Below are positions 36,862-45,950 of a stretch of DNA of 64,000 nt, in pieces. How positions within the stretch are numbered: the first letter of the stretch is position 1; each line of letters opens with the position of its first letter. A model generated the notes under the pieces. The model had not been told where the DNA came from. It ran no database searches and was given only the letters and a program-made list of their open reading frames with translations. This stretch comes from Pseudomonadales bacterium (GTDB lineage: Bacteria > Pseudomonadota > Gammaproteobacteria > Pseudomonadales > Halieaceae): NCBI GenBank assembly GCA_024234675.1, contig JACKNU010000008.1:49291-113290 (forward strand), in the 5' to 3' direction. A program made the position numbers and the translations under genes.

Positions 36862-38283
36862 TCAGATGCTGAATCCGCCCAGCTTGGTTTCCAGGTATTC
36901 CTCCAGGCCCTCCCGCGCGCCCTCGCGCCCCAGGCCACTTTCCTTCATACCGCCAAAGGGTGCCGCGGCACTGGTGGGATTGATATCGTTGATGCCGATG
37001 ATCCCGAACTGCAGGCCCTCGAAGGCCCGCACGGCTCGCGACAGGTCGCGGGTATACACGTAGGCGGCCAGGCCGTAGCGGGTATCGTTCGCCATGGCCA
37101 GCACTTCATCCTCGTCATCGAAGGCGATGACCGGCGCCACCGGACCAAAGGTCTCCTCGCGATAGATAAGCATCCGCGGGGAGACATTACTCAACAGGGT
37201 GGGTGCGTAAAAATGCCCCTTGTCCAGCCCGTTCTCCAGCAGGCGGGCGCCACCGGCGTGCAGGACAGCGCCGTGCTCCAGGGCATCGCGAACCTGCCGG
37301 TCCACCTTTTCCACCGCCGCCTGGTTTACCAGGGGGCCGATGGCATTGGCGGGATCCATGCCGTCGCCGGCCCGCAGCGCCGCTATGCGCTGCTGCAGCG
37401 TCTCGAGAAAAGCCGGCAGGATAGAGCGTTGCACGAAAATGCGATTGGGGCTGATACAGGCCTGGCCGGTATTGAGGAACTTGACCAGCGCCACCCCCTT
37501 GGCGGCGTGCACCGGGTCGGCATCGTCGAAAACGATAAAAGGTGCATGACCCCCCAGTTCCATGGAGAGGCGCTTGAGCTGCGGCGCGCTATCCGCCGCG
37601 ATCTTCTGGCCCACCGCGGTCGAACCGGTAAAGGTAATCTTCCTGACCAGCGGATTGGTGCAGAACTCCGCCCCGATCGGCGCCGGTTCGGCGGCCGTCA
37701 CCAGGTTGACCACGCCGGCCGGAAAGCCCGCCTCATGCAGTATCTCGAAGACCGCCACGGCACACAGCGGCGTCGCCTCGGCGGGCTTGAGCACTATCGT
37801 GCAACCCGCCGCCAGGGCCGGCGCCAGCTTGCGCGTGAGCATGGAGATCGGATAGTTCCAGGGGGTGATCGCGGCGACCACCCCCACCGGACATTTCTGC
37901 ACCAGGAAGCGCTGGTCGCGGCGCGCCGAGGGAATGGTCTCGCCGTAAATACGCTTGGCCTCTTCCGCGAACCACAGCAGAAAATCGGCGGCATATTGCA
38001 CCTCGTTGCGCGCCGCTTTCAGGGGCTTGCCCTGCTCCCGTGTCATCAGCTCCGCCAGGCTGGCGCTGCGTTCCAGCATCAGGCTATGGGCCCTGTAGAG
38101 CCTGGCGGAGCGCTCGTAGGCGCTGCTGCGCGACCAGGCCGGGAAGGCGTCCGCCGCCGCGGCAATGGCGGCCCGCGCGGCATCCCGGTCGCCGTCCGCG
38201 ACGCTGCCTATCTGCTCGCCGTTGGCGGGATTGAACACCGCGAAGGTGCTGGTGGGGATGACCCAGTTACCGTTGATGTACAC
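36862..38283 (-). CDS. NAD-dependent succinate-semialdehyde dehydrogenase-like ALDH
   Basis: A 473-residue aldehyde dehydrogenase of the GabD/SSADH group. Glu242 (MELGG) and Cys276 (NTGQACISPNR) are the catalytic pair; TPWNYP, FTGSTAVG and ETFGPV are typical, and the C-terminus PFGGMKESGLGREGAREGLEEYLETK is characteristic of SSADH-like enzymes. Succinate semialdehyde or a related short omega-acid aldehyde is the probable substrate. GTG start at 38283 with GAGGAG seven bases upstream. Confidence 0.87.
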   Translation of the reverse strand: MYINGNWVIPTSTFAVFNPANGEQIGSVADGDRDAARAAIAAAADAFPAWSRSSAYERSARLYRAHSLMLERSASLAELMTREQGKPLKAARNEVQYAADFLLWFAEEAKRIYGETIPSARRDQRFLVQKCPVGVVAAITPWNYPISMLTRKLAPALAAGCTIVLKPAEATPLCAVAVFEILHEAGFPAGVVNLVTAAEPAPIGAEFCTNPLVRKITFTGSTAVGQKIAADSAPQLKRLSMELGGHAPFIVFDDADPVHAAKGVALVKFLNTGQACISPNRIFVQRSILPAFLETLQQRIAALRAGDGMDPANAIGPLVNQAAVEKVDRQVRDALEHGAVLHAGGARLLENGLDKGHFYAPTLLSNVSPRMLIYREETFGPVAPVIAFDDEDEVLAMANDTRYGLAAYVYTRDLSRAVRAFEGLQFGIIGINDINPTSAAAPFGGMKESGLGREGAREGLEEYLETKLGGFSI

Positions 38284-38311
38284 CGCTTACTCCTCAGGAA
38301 TGGCAACCAGC

Positions 38312-39040
38312 TTATTGTTCAATGGCGTAGGTCAGGGTAACCCCGATTTCGTAGCTGTTCTCCCCCGCCGCCACCGGCACCGACTCGGCGGCATCGGCCA
38401 TCATGACCTTGGAGCGCAGCATGGGCACCGGGGCCGGGTTGTAGGACTGCTCGGTGATTTCCAGCACCTTGCCCAGCCTGACTCCCGCGGCCGCCGCCAG
38501 GGTTTTGGCCCTGGCCGCGGCGTCCTCTACCGCGGCGGCACGGGCCTGCGCCAGTGCGGCGGCGGGGTCGTCATTGGTAAAGCTGATACTGCCGCCCTCA
38601 TTGACGCCCAGGCTCACCGAGCGATCGATAATGGCACCGAGTTTGGCCAGGTCGCGCACCCGCACCCCCAGCCCGTTGCGCACCGTATAACCCACGATGC
38701 GCGGCGCCTCGGTTTCGCCATTGGTCCTGGGCTTGGGATAGACATAGCGGGGCTGGATGGAGAACTGGCTGGTCTGGATGTCGCGCTCGGCGATACCCTG
38801 CCCCCGCAGCGCGTCGATCACCTCCGCCATGGCCGCGGAGTTGGCATCCAGGGCCGCCCTGGCGGTCTCGGCCTCGCGGGTCACGGTGAGCTGCAGCAGG
38901 GCCATATCCGGCGCCAGCTGGGCGCTGCCCTGGCCGCTGACGATGATCCGCGGGCCCGGCTCACTGTCTGCAGCCCAGGCTCCGGCTGTCAGCAGCAGTG
39001 CCAGTGTGGTGATAGCCAGGGTGTAGCTCAGTTTGTGCAT
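38312..39040 (-). CDS. SIMPL (DUF541) domain periplasmic protein
   Basis: A 242-residue exported protein: signal peptide to about residue 23 (LLLTAGAWA), then a SIMPL domain with IIVSGQGSAQLAPDMALLQLTV, RDIQTSQFSIQPRY, GYTVRNGLGVRVRDL and GVRLGKVLEITEQ. The family is periplasmic and linked to stress tolerance, without known chemistry. It lies 22 bases after fdsD and 28 before gabD, so it is probably in the long minus-strand transcript. Confidence 0.87.
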   Translation of the reverse strand: MHKLSYTLAITTLALLLTAGAWAADSEPGPRIIVSGQGSAQLAPDMALLQLTVTREAETARAALDANSAAMAEVIDALRGQGIAERDIQTSQFSIQPRYVYPKPRTNGETEAPRIVGYTVRNGLGVRVRDLAKLGAIIDRSVSLGVNEGGSISFTNDDPAAALAQARAAAVEDAAARAKTLAAAAGVRLGKVLEITEQSYNPAPVPMLRSKVMMADAAESVPVAAGENSYEIGVTLTYAIEQ

Positions 39041-39062
39041 GTCAGTTAACTCCCAGATGTCG

Positions 39063-39278
39063 TTAATCATTCAGTTCCCGCAGGGCGGCGGCAAGGTCCG
39101 CGGACACTTCGCCACCCTCTTGCCAGAACGCTGTCAATTGCCCGCGCATGGCCGGCGTCCAGAATCTGCGCAGGTGGTCGGCACAGCGGCGGGCCGCCCC
39201 GCCAGCGTCTCCCGCCGCCAGGTTCTGGACGATCTGCTCGGCCATTTTCACCAGCTGGTCAATCCGCCCGACCGTCAC
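39063..39278 (-). CDS. fdsD: formate dehydrogenase delta subunit
   Basis: A 71-residue FdsD-like protein with the family pattern IDQLVKMAEQIVQN near the start and HLRRFWTPAMRGQL in the middle. FdsD assists maturation or stability of cytoplasmic NAD-linked molybdenum formate dehydrogenase. It is the last gene of the fds cluster; its GTG overlaps the fdhD stop in GTGA. Confidence 0.9.
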   Translation of the reverse strand: MTVGRIDQLVKMAEQIVQNLAAGDAGGAARRCADHLRRFWTPAMRGQLTAFWQEGGEVSADLAAALRELND

Positions 39279-40081
39279 GGTATCGGGTCCCCCAGCAGCC
39301 GTTCCGGACGGGTATAGACCACCTGCCGCCCCGGCTGCACAAAGCCGACCAGGGTCAGGCCGCTGAGCTCTGCCTGCCGCACCGCCAGCGAAGTGGGCGC
39401 CGAGACGGCGGCCAGCAAGGCAATGCCGCAGCGGGCGCTCTTGGCCACCATCTCATAACTGGCGCGGCTGGTCACCAGCACAAAGCCTGCCTGCGAACAG
39501 CCGTCGCGCTGCAGGGCGCCCAGCAATTTGTCCAGGGCATTGTGGCGCCCCACATCCTCGCGCAGCAGCTCGACGGCGCCCGCGGCAGTGCACCAGGCGG
39601 CCCCGTGCACGCCGCCGGTCAGGTGTTTCAGGGACTGGCGCTTACCCAGTTGCACGATCGCACGCTGCAGGGCCCGGTGCGACAGCTGCAGGTCACTACT
39701 CACGCTGGCCGGTTCCGGCAGGGCCTGCTCCAGTGACTCTATCCCGCACAGCCCGCAACCGGTGCGACCGACCAGGTTGCGTCGCCTTTCCCTGAGCGCC
39801 GCGAAGGCCCCGGCGCTGATCGTCAGCGCCAGCTCGATGCCCTGCAACCGCTCGTGCACTTCCAGGTCCAGCAAGTCCTGCGGGCGCTGCAGGATACCCT
39901 CGGACAGGCTGAACCCCAGGGCCAGGTCTTCCAGGTCCGCCGGGGTGGCCATCATAACCACGTGGGAGACGCCGTTGTAAACCAGGGCGACCGGCACCTC
40001 GGTGACGATGGCATCGCGATCCACCAGCATCTCGCCCTCCGCCCAGGTGCAGCGGATGACATTGTCGGTGGCGCCCTTCAC
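39275..40081 (-). CDS. fdhD: formate dehydrogenase accessory sulfurtransferase FdhD
   Basis: A 268-residue FdhD. The Cys-x2-Cys sulfur-carrying motif is seen in RTGCGLCGIE near residue 120, with GGVHGAAWC and EDVGRHNALDKLLG further on. It passes sulfur from IscS to the bis-MGD cofactor of formate dehydrogenase, which is required for activity. GTG start overlapping the fdsA stop (GTGA), so co-translated with its target enzyme. Confidence 0.95.
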   Translation of the reverse strand: MKGATDNVIRCTWAEGEMLVDRDAIVTEVPVALVYNGVSHVVMMATPADLEDLALGFSLSEGILQRPQDLLDLEVHERLQGIELALTISAGAFAALRERRRNLVGRTGCGLCGIESLEQALPEPASVSSDLQLSHRALQRAIVQLGKRQSLKHLTGGVHGAAWCTAAGAVELLREDVGRHNALDKLLGALQRDGCSQAGFVLVTSRASYEMVAKSARCGIALLAAVSAPTSLAVRQAELSGLTLVGFVQPGRQVVYTRPERLLGDPIP

Positions 40082-42927
40082 CTCGGCGCCGCCTCGGCCA
40101 GCAACTGTTGCTGGCGTCGATCGAACCGGCGCTGCCGGGCCTGCCAGGCGGAGGGTTCGGTGACCCGGGTCACCTGCACGGCAGTCACCTTGTACTCCGG
40201 GCAGTTGGTGGCCCAGTCGGAATTATCGGTGGTGATCACGTTGGCGCCCGACAGCGGGTGATGGAAGGTGGTATACACCACGCCCGGCTTCACCCCCTGC
40301 GACAGGCTGGCGCGCAGCACCGTGTCGCCGACGCGACTGCTGATACCCACCCAGTCGCCGTCGACGATACCGCGCTCCTCGGCATCGTGGGGATGAATTT
40401 CCAGCTTGTCCTCCGGGTGCCAGGCACTGTTGGCAGTGCGCCGGGTCTGGGCACCCACGTTGTACTGGCTGAGAATACGCCCCGTGGTCAGCAGCAGCGG
40501 GTAGCGGCGATTGGCGCGCTCCTCGGTGGCCACGAACTCGGTGATGGCGAAGTAACCCCTGCCGCGCACGAACTGGTCCACGTGCATGGTGGGGGTGCCC
40601 TCCGGGTGCTCGCCGTTGCAGGGCCACTGGATGCTGCCCAACTCGTCCAGGCGGGCGTAACTCACCCCGTGAAAGCTGGGTGTCAGGCGCGCGATCTCCT
40701 CCATGATCTGGGCCGGGTGCGTATAGTCCATGGCGCAGCCCAGGGCATCGGCCAGGTCGCGGGTCACCTCCCAGTCCTCCCTGCCCGCCAGCGGCGGCAT
40801 TACCCTGCGCACCGGCGAGATGCGGCGTTCGGCATTGGTAAAGGTGCCGTTCTTCTCCAGGAAGGAAGAGCCCGGCAGGAACACATGGGCGAACTTGGCG
40901 GTTTCATTGAGGAAGATATCCTGCACCACCAGGCATTCCAGGGAAGCCAGCGCCGCCTGGATGTGCTGGGTGTTGGGATCGGACTGGGCCACGTCCTCGC
41001 CCTGGCAGTACAGCCCCTTGAAAGCCCCGTCGATGGCGGCGTCGAACATATTGGGAATGCGCATGCCCGGCTCGGGGTCCAGGGTGACCTGCCACTCGCG
41101 CTCGAACAGCTTGCGGGTGGCCGCGTCGGAGATATGCCGGTAGCCGGGCAGTTCGTGGGGAAACGAGCCCATGTCGCAGGAGCCCTGCACATTGTTCTGG
41201 CCGCGCATGGGATTGACCCCCACGCCCTCGCGGCCCACATTGCCGGTAAGCATGGCGAGGTTGGCGATGGCCATCACCGCGGTGGAACCCTGGCTGTGCT
41301 CGGTCACGCCCAGGCCGTAGTAGATCGCGGCGTTGCCGCCGGTGGCATACAGCCTGGCGGCGGCGCGCAGCAGTGACGCCGCCACCCCGGTCGCCGCCTC
41401 CAGTTCCTCGGGGGCGTGGCGCGGCTCGCGGATAAACGCCAGCCAGCGGCCGAACTGCGCCGTGTCACAGCGCGCGGCGACGAAGTCCTCGTCGTACAGC
41501 CCGTCGACGGCGATGACGTGGGCCATGGCGTTGAGCAGGGCGACGTTGGCGCCGGGATTGACCGCCAGGTGATAATCCGCCCGGATGTGGGGCGCGTTGA
41601 CCAGTTCGATTGCGCGCGGGTCGATGACGATCAGCTTCGCGCCGCGGCGCAACCTGCGCTTCAGTCGCGAGCCGAACACCGGGTGGGCCTCGGTGGGGTT
41701 GGAGCCCATCACCATGACCACGTCGGCGTGTTCCACCGAGGCGAAGGTCTGGGTGCCCGCGGATTCCCCCAGCGTGGTTTTCAGCCCGTAGCCGGTGGGC
41801 GAGTGACAGACCCGGGCGCAGGTATCGATGTTGTTGTTGCCGAAGCCCGCGCGCACCAGTTTCTGCACCAGGTAAACCTCCTCGTTGGTACAGCGCGAGG
41901 AACTGATGGCGCCGATGCTGTTGCGCCCGTGTTGTTGCTGGATAGCGCGCAGGCGCTGCGCGGTGAACGCGATGGCCTCTTCCCAGGACACCCGGCGCCA
42001 GGGCTCGTCGATGCTGTCGCGCACCATGGGGGTGGTGATGCGATCCCTGTGGGTGGCGTACCCGAATGCGAAGCGGCCCTTGACGCAGGCGTGCCCCTCG
42101 TTGGCCCGGCCATCCTTGTGGGGCGTCATGCGCACCACGGTGTCGCCCTTCACTTCGGCGCGGAAGGCGCAGCCCACCCCGCAGTAGGCGCAGGTAGTCA
42201 GCACCGAGTGCTCGGGAATGCCCTGCTCGATGATACTGTTCTCGGTCAGGGTGGCGGTGGGACAGACCTTCACGCAGGCGCCGCAGGAGACGCACTCGGA
42301 CGCCATGAAGGACTCGCCCTGGCCCGCGCTGACGGTGGAGTCGAAGCCGCGCCCCTGTATGCTCAGGGCGAAGGTGCCCTGGGTCTCCTCGCAGGCGCGC
42401 ACGCAGCGGGAGCAGACGATGCACCTGGACGGGTCGAAGGTGAAATAGGGATTGGAGGTGTCCCGGGCCGCATCGAGATGGTTGGCGCCAGCGAAACCGT
42501 AGCGCACCTCCCGCAGCCCCAGTTCGCCGGCGGTATCCTGCAGTTCGCAATCGCCGTTGGTGGGACAGGTCAGGCAATCCAGCGGGTGATCGGAGATATA
42601 CAGTTCCATGACCTGGCGGCGCAGCCGCCCCAGTTTGCCAGTCTGGGTATGCACCACCATGCCGGGCTGTACCGGCGTGGTGCAGGAGGCCGGGTAGCCC
42701 TTCATACCTTCCACCTCCACCAGGCATACCCGGCAGGAGCCGAAGGCCTGCAGGGAATCGGTGGCGCACAGGCGCGGTATTTTTATCCCCGCCTCGGCAG
42801 CGGCGCGCATGACCGAGGTGCCCGCGGGCACCGTCACCGCCATACCGTCTATGCAGAGCTGGACCGGCTCCCCGTCTCTTACTTCAGGGGTACCGTAATC
42901 CTTCTCCGGCTGGTAAAACTGTAACAT
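40078..42927 (-). CDS. fdsA: NAD-dependent formate dehydrogenase, molybdopterin alpha subunit
   Basis: A 949-residue catalytic subunit oxidising formate to CO2 on a bis-MGD molybdenum centre. Iron-sulfur sites in order: 2Fe-2S Cys54/65/68/82; His114/Cys118/121/127; two 4Fe-4S ferredoxin sets Cys169/172/175/179 and Cys212/215/218/222; the MopB 4Fe-4S Cys246/249/253/281. The molybdenum ligand is Cys374 (RVCHSPTG), so this is a Cys, not Sec, enzyme. Layout equals FdsA of Cupriavidus and Rhodobacter. The frame stays open far upstream (to 44148) as a shadow over fdsB; ATG 42927 gives the family N-terminus. Confidence 0.95.
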   Translation of the reverse strand: MLQFYQPEKDYGTPEVRDGEPVQLCIDGMAVTVPAGTSVMRAAAEAGIKIPRLCATDSLQAFGSCRVCLVEVEGMKGYPASCTTPVQPGMVVHTQTGKLGRLRRQVMELYISDHPLDCLTCPTNGDCELQDTAGELGLREVRYGFAGANHLDAARDTSNPYFTFDPSRCIVCSRCVRACEETQGTFALSIQGRGFDSTVSAGQGESFMASECVSCGACVKVCPTATLTENSIIEQGIPEHSVLTTCAYCGVGCAFRAEVKGDTVVRMTPHKDGRANEGHACVKGRFAFGYATHRDRITTPMVRDSIDEPWRRVSWEEAIAFTAQRLRAIQQQHGRNSIGAISSSRCTNEEVYLVQKLVRAGFGNNNIDTCARVCHSPTGYGLKTTLGESAGTQTFASVEHADVVMVMGSNPTEAHPVFGSRLKRRLRRGAKLIVIDPRAIELVNAPHIRADYHLAVNPGANVALLNAMAHVIAVDGLYDEDFVAARCDTAQFGRWLAFIREPRHAPEELEAATGVAASLLRAAARLYATGGNAAIYYGLGVTEHSQGSTAVMAIANLAMLTGNVGREGVGVNPMRGQNNVQGSCDMGSFPHELPGYRHISDAATRKLFEREWQVTLDPEPGMRIPNMFDAAIDGAFKGLYCQGEDVAQSDPNTQHIQAALASLECLVVQDIFLNETAKFAHVFLPGSSFLEKNGTFTNAERRISPVRRVMPPLAGREDWEVTRDLADALGCAMDYTHPAQIMEEIARLTPSFHGVSYARLDELGSIQWPCNGEHPEGTPTMHVDQFVRGRGYFAITEFVATEERANRRYPLLLTTGRILSQYNVGAQTRRTANSAWHPEDKLEIHPHDAEERGIVDGDWVGISSRVGDTVLRASLSQGVKPGVVYTTFHHPLSGANVITTDNSDWATNCPEYKVTAVQVTRVTEPSAWQARQRRFDRRQQQLLAEAAPR

Positions 42928-42965
42928 CGCATCACCGTCCCCGGCGCCGCCAGCGCGCCGCGCGT

Positions 42966-44495
42966 TCAGGAAAAATCCCCGGAGAAATACTGCAGGGCAC
43001 TGCGCACCGGGTGCGGCGTGAGGCCGCCCATGGCGCACAGCGAACCGGCCTCCATGGTAGCGCAGAGATCGCGCAACAACTCGATCTGCCCCGCGGTGTC
43101 CTGTCGGGCTACCACCCGGTCCAGCACTTCCACGCCCCGCACCGAGCCGATACGGCAGGGGGTGCACTTGCCGCAGGACTCGAGGGCACAGAATTCCATG
43201 GCGAAGCGCGCCTGCTGCGCCATGTCCACCGTGTCGTCGAACACCACCACCCCGCCGTGACCCAGCATGGCGCCGATGGCGGCAAAGGCCTCGTAGTCCA
43301 GCGGCGTATCCCACTGCGACTCGGGCAGGTAGGCGCCCAGCGGGCCACCCACCTGTATGGCACGCGCCGGCCGGCCGCTGTAGGTGCCGCCGCCGTAGTC
43401 CTCCACCAGGCTGCGCAGGGTCGCGCCATAGGCCAGTTCCACCAGCCCGCCGCGGCGGATATTGCCGGCCAGTTGCACCGCCAGGGTGCCGCGCGAGCGG
43501 CCGCTGCCGAAGTCGTGGTAAAACGCCGCGCCTTGCGCCATTACCGTGGTGACGGCCGCCAGGGTCAGCACGTTGTTCACCACCGTCGGTTGGCCGAACA
43601 GGCCCGCTATCGCCGGCAGTGGCGGCTTGGCGCGCACCATGCCGCGCTTGCCCTCCAGGCTGTCCAGCAGCGCCGTCTCCTCGCCGCAGATATAGGCGCC
43701 GGCGCCGCTGCGCAGCTCGAGTTCGAAGCCCCGGCCGCTGCCGCGAATATTGTCCCCGAGATAGTTGTCCGCCCGCGCCCGGGCAATGGCCTCCTCGAGA
43801 ATGTCCCGCGCCCGGGGGTACTCCGAGCGCAGGTAGATATAGCCCCTGGTCGCTCCCACCGCCAGACCGGCGATGATCATGCCCTCCAGCAACTGGTAGG
43901 GGTCTGCCTCCATCAACAGGCGGTCGGCGAAGGTGCCCGAGTCGCCCTCGTCGGCGTTGCAGACGATGTATTTTTGCTCCCCCGGGGCATCCAGCACGGA
44001 CTGCCACTTGATGCCCGCGGGGAAGGCGGCGCCGCCGCGACCGCGCAGTCCGGACTCCGTCACCGCATTGACAATCTCCTGGTCCGACAGGCGCAGGGCA
44101 TTCTCCAGGCCCTGGAAGCCCTGCAGGGAGCGGTAGTTGTCCAGGCACAGGGGATCTCCCAGGCCGGCGCGGCCGAAGGTCAGGCGCTGCTGCGACTGCA
44201 GCCAGGGGATCTGCGCGACAGGGCCGAGGTACAGGGGATGGGCGGCGGGATCGTTCGCCAGCGCCTCCAGCAGCGCCGGCACGGCGGCCGCGTCCACCGG
44301 GCCGAAGGCGATGCGCTGCCCCTCATGCTCGAGCTCCAGCAGGGGCTCCAGCCAGAACAGTCCCCGGGAGCCATTGCGCAGCAACTCCAGCGGCAGGTCA
44401 CGGGCGGCCGCCTCCCGCCGCAGCACCGCCGCCACCTCGTCTGCCCCCAGTGCCAGGGCGGTGGTGTCGCGGGGCACGAACAGGCGCAGGCTCAC
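42966..44495 (-). CDS. fdsB: formate dehydrogenase beta subunit (NADH/FMN)
   Basis: A 509-residue NuoF-like subunit that passes electrons from fdsA to NAD. An N-terminal thioredoxin-like stretch is followed by the FMN/NADH region GLRGRGGAAFPAGIKW and CNADEGDSGTFADR, SGAGAYICGEETAL, and the 4Fe-4S cluster site ESCGKCTPCRIGS. The start is GTG 44495, overlapping the fdsG stop in GTGA; the open frame further upstream lies across fdsG and is not real. Confidence 0.94.
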   Translation of the reverse strand: MSLRLFVPRDTTALALGADEVAAVLRREAAARDLPLELLRNGSRGLFWLEPLLELEHEGQRIAFGPVDAAAVPALLEALANDPAAHPLYLGPVAQIPWLQSQQRLTFGRAGLGDPLCLDNYRSLQGFQGLENALRLSDQEIVNAVTESGLRGRGGAAFPAGIKWQSVLDAPGEQKYIVCNADEGDSGTFADRLLMEADPYQLLEGMIIAGLAVGATRGYIYLRSEYPRARDILEEAIARARADNYLGDNIRGSGRGFELELRSGAGAYICGEETALLDSLEGKRGMVRAKPPLPAIAGLFGQPTVVNNVLTLAAVTTVMAQGAAFYHDFGSGRSRGTLAVQLAGNIRRGGLVELAYGATLRSLVEDYGGGTYSGRPARAIQVGGPLGAYLPESQWDTPLDYEAFAAIGAMLGHGGVVVFDDTVDMAQQARFAMEFCALESCGKCTPCRIGSVRGVEVLDRVVARQDTAGQIELLRDLCATMEAGSLCAMGGLTPHPVRSALQYFSGDFS

Positions 44496-44986
44496 GGCGC
44501 GGCCCCGGTCGTGAGTTCCGCCAGCAGTGCGTCCACCCTGGCCGCATCCACGCGGGCGTGGATGGCGTCGTCCAGGCGCACCGACGGTGAACAGGCACAG
44601 TTGCCCAGGCAGTAAACCGCTTCCAGGGTGACCGCACCATCGGCGCTGGTGGCGCCGTAGTCGATCCCCAGGCGCGCTTTCACGTGGGCCTCCAGCTCCC
44701 GGCTGCCCATGGCCTGGCAGGCCTCCGCCCGGCAGATCTGCAGCACATGGCGCCCGGCGGGCTCGCTGCGGAAGTCGTGGTAAAAACTGATCACCCCGTG
44801 CACCTCGGCCCGGGACAGGCCCAGCGCACCGGCGATTGCGGGTACCGCGCCGGCGGGAATGCAACCCAGCGAATCCTGCACCGCGTGCAGCAGGGGCAGC
44901 AACCCCCCCGGCACCTCCCGGAAGCGGGCGATGTGAGCGGCGATCAGTTCCTCGCCGGCCTCGCTGTTCGCCTGGTCACCGCCCAT
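44492..44986 (-). CDS. fdsG: formate dehydrogenase gamma subunit (2Fe-2S)
   Basis: A NuoE-like subunit of 164 residues (167 if the GTG at 44995 is used). The thioredoxin-like 2Fe-2S domain has CRAEAC and CLGNCAC, the four cluster cysteines, preceded by the helical part VQDSLGCIPAGAVPAIAGAL and GVISFYHDF. It carries electrons within the Fds complex. AGGAGGAGAG suits the ATG at 44986 better. First gene of the fds set, 107 bases after fghA, with palindromic repeats in that gap. Confidence 0.92.
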   Translation of the reverse strand: MGGDQANSEAGEELIAAHIARFREVPGGLLPLLHAVQDSLGCIPAGAVPAIAGALGLSRAEVHGVISFYHDFRSEPAGRHVLQICRAEACQAMGSRELEAHVKARLGIDYGATSADGAVTLEAVYCLGNCACSPSVRLDDAIHARVDAARVDALLAELTTGAAP

Positions 44987-45001
44987 CGCGCCCACTCTCC
45001 T

Positions 45002-45089
45002 CCTGTCGGCCGGACTTCAACGCGCCGCCCCCCTGTAGGGCGGATTTCAATCCGCCATCTCCCCCCTGTAGGGCGGATTTCAATCCGCC
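45002..45089. repeat. tandem palindromic elements, two perfect and one degenerate copy
   Basis: Two identical 29-base copies (45028-45056 shifted by 33 from 45061-45089) each contain the palindrome GGCGGATTTCAATCCGCC, preceded by CCTGTA. A third, decayed copy covers about 45002-45026. They fill the fghA-fdsG gap and would form hairpins in the transcript. Related palindromes occur at 60237-60372. Not a CRISPR: only four bases separate the copies. Confidence 0.85.
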
Positions 45090-45102
45090 CCGGCACCTCG
45101 GC

Positions 45103-45939
45103 CTAGTAAAGACACCCCGCATGAAACGCCAGATGCTCGCCGATAAACGAAGCGATAAAAAAATAACTGTGATCATAGCCCGGCTGCATGCGGATGGTCA
45201 TCGGATAATCCGCGGCCCCGCTGGCCTCCTGCAGCAGGTGGGTCTTGAGCTGCTCCTGCAGGAAATTGTCGGCGTCGCCCTGGTCCACCAGCACCGGCAG
45301 GCGCTCGCTGGCCTGCGCCAGCAGGGCGGTGCTGTCGTAGGCGCGCCAGGCCTCCCGGTCCGGCCCCAGGTAGCCCCCCAGGGCCTTCTCTCCCCAGGGG
45401 CAGTTCAGCGGTGAACAGATAGGGGCGAAGGCGCTCACCGAGCGGAAGCGCCCGGGGTTTTTCAGGGCGATGGTCAGGGCGCCGTGGCCGCCCATGGAAT
45501 GGCCGGATATTCCCACCCGCTTGTCATCCACCGGGAACTGGTCGGCCACCAGCGCGGGCAGCTCCCGCACCACGTAATCGTACATCTGGTAGTGGCGGCT
45601 CCAGGGCGCCTGGGTGGCGTTGACATAAAAGCCCGCCCCGAGGCCGAAATCGTAGCCGCCCTCGGCATCGTCGGGCACCCCCTCCCCCCGCGGGCTGGTA
45701 TCCGGGGCGACGATGGCCAGGCCCAGTTCCGCCGCGTAGCGCTGGGCGCCGGCCTTGGTGACGAAATTTTCATCCGTGCAGGTGAGCCCCGACAACCAGT
45801 AGACCACCGGCACCTTGCCATCGCGCGCCTGCGGCGGCAGGAAGATGGAGAAATTCATGACGCAGCCCAGCACCTTGGAGGCGTGGCTGTAACGCAACTG
45901 GCGCCCATCGAAGCACTTGTTCTCGGCTAGCTGTTGCAT
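45103..45939 (-). CDS. fghA: S-formylglutathione hydrolase
   Basis: A 278-residue esterase-D-type enzyme that hydrolyses S-formylglutathione to formate and glutathione. Nucleophile Ser148 in GHSMGG, Asp in VDQGDADNFL and His in GYDHSYFF complete the triad; WLSGLTCTDENF and the SPRGEGVPDD loop are typical of FghA/FrmB. It starts 11 bases after frmA, forming the standard formaldehyde-detoxification pair. Confidence 0.95.
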   Translation of the reverse strand: MQQLAENKCFDGRQLRYSHASKVLGCVMNFSIFLPPQARDGKVPVVYWLSGLTCTDENFVTKAGAQRYAAELGLAIVAPDTSPRGEGVPDDAEGGYDFGLGAGFYVNATQAPWSRHYQMYDYVVRELPALVADQFPVDDKRVGISGHSMGGHGALTIALKNPGRFRSVSAFAPICSPLNCPWGEKALGGYLGPDREAWRAYDSTALLAQASERLPVLVDQGDADNFLQEQLKTHLLQEASGAADYPMTIRMQPGYDHSYFFIASFIGEHLAFHAGCLY

Positions 45940-45950
45940 GCCTGCGCCCC

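Noticed and set aside
40078..42927. Selenocysteine-type formate dehydrogenase
   Set aside because: The molybdenum ligand codon encodes Cys (Cys374); there is no in-frame TGA.
40078..44148. A 1356-codon open frame covering fdsA and most of fdsB
   Set aside because: The part upstream of 42927 is an arginine/glycine-rich shadow of fdsB; the FdsA N-terminus and first 2Fe-2S site begin at the ATG 42927.
45002..45089. CRISPR-like array
   Set aside because: The repeats are palindromes separated by only four bases, with no spacers and no cas genes.
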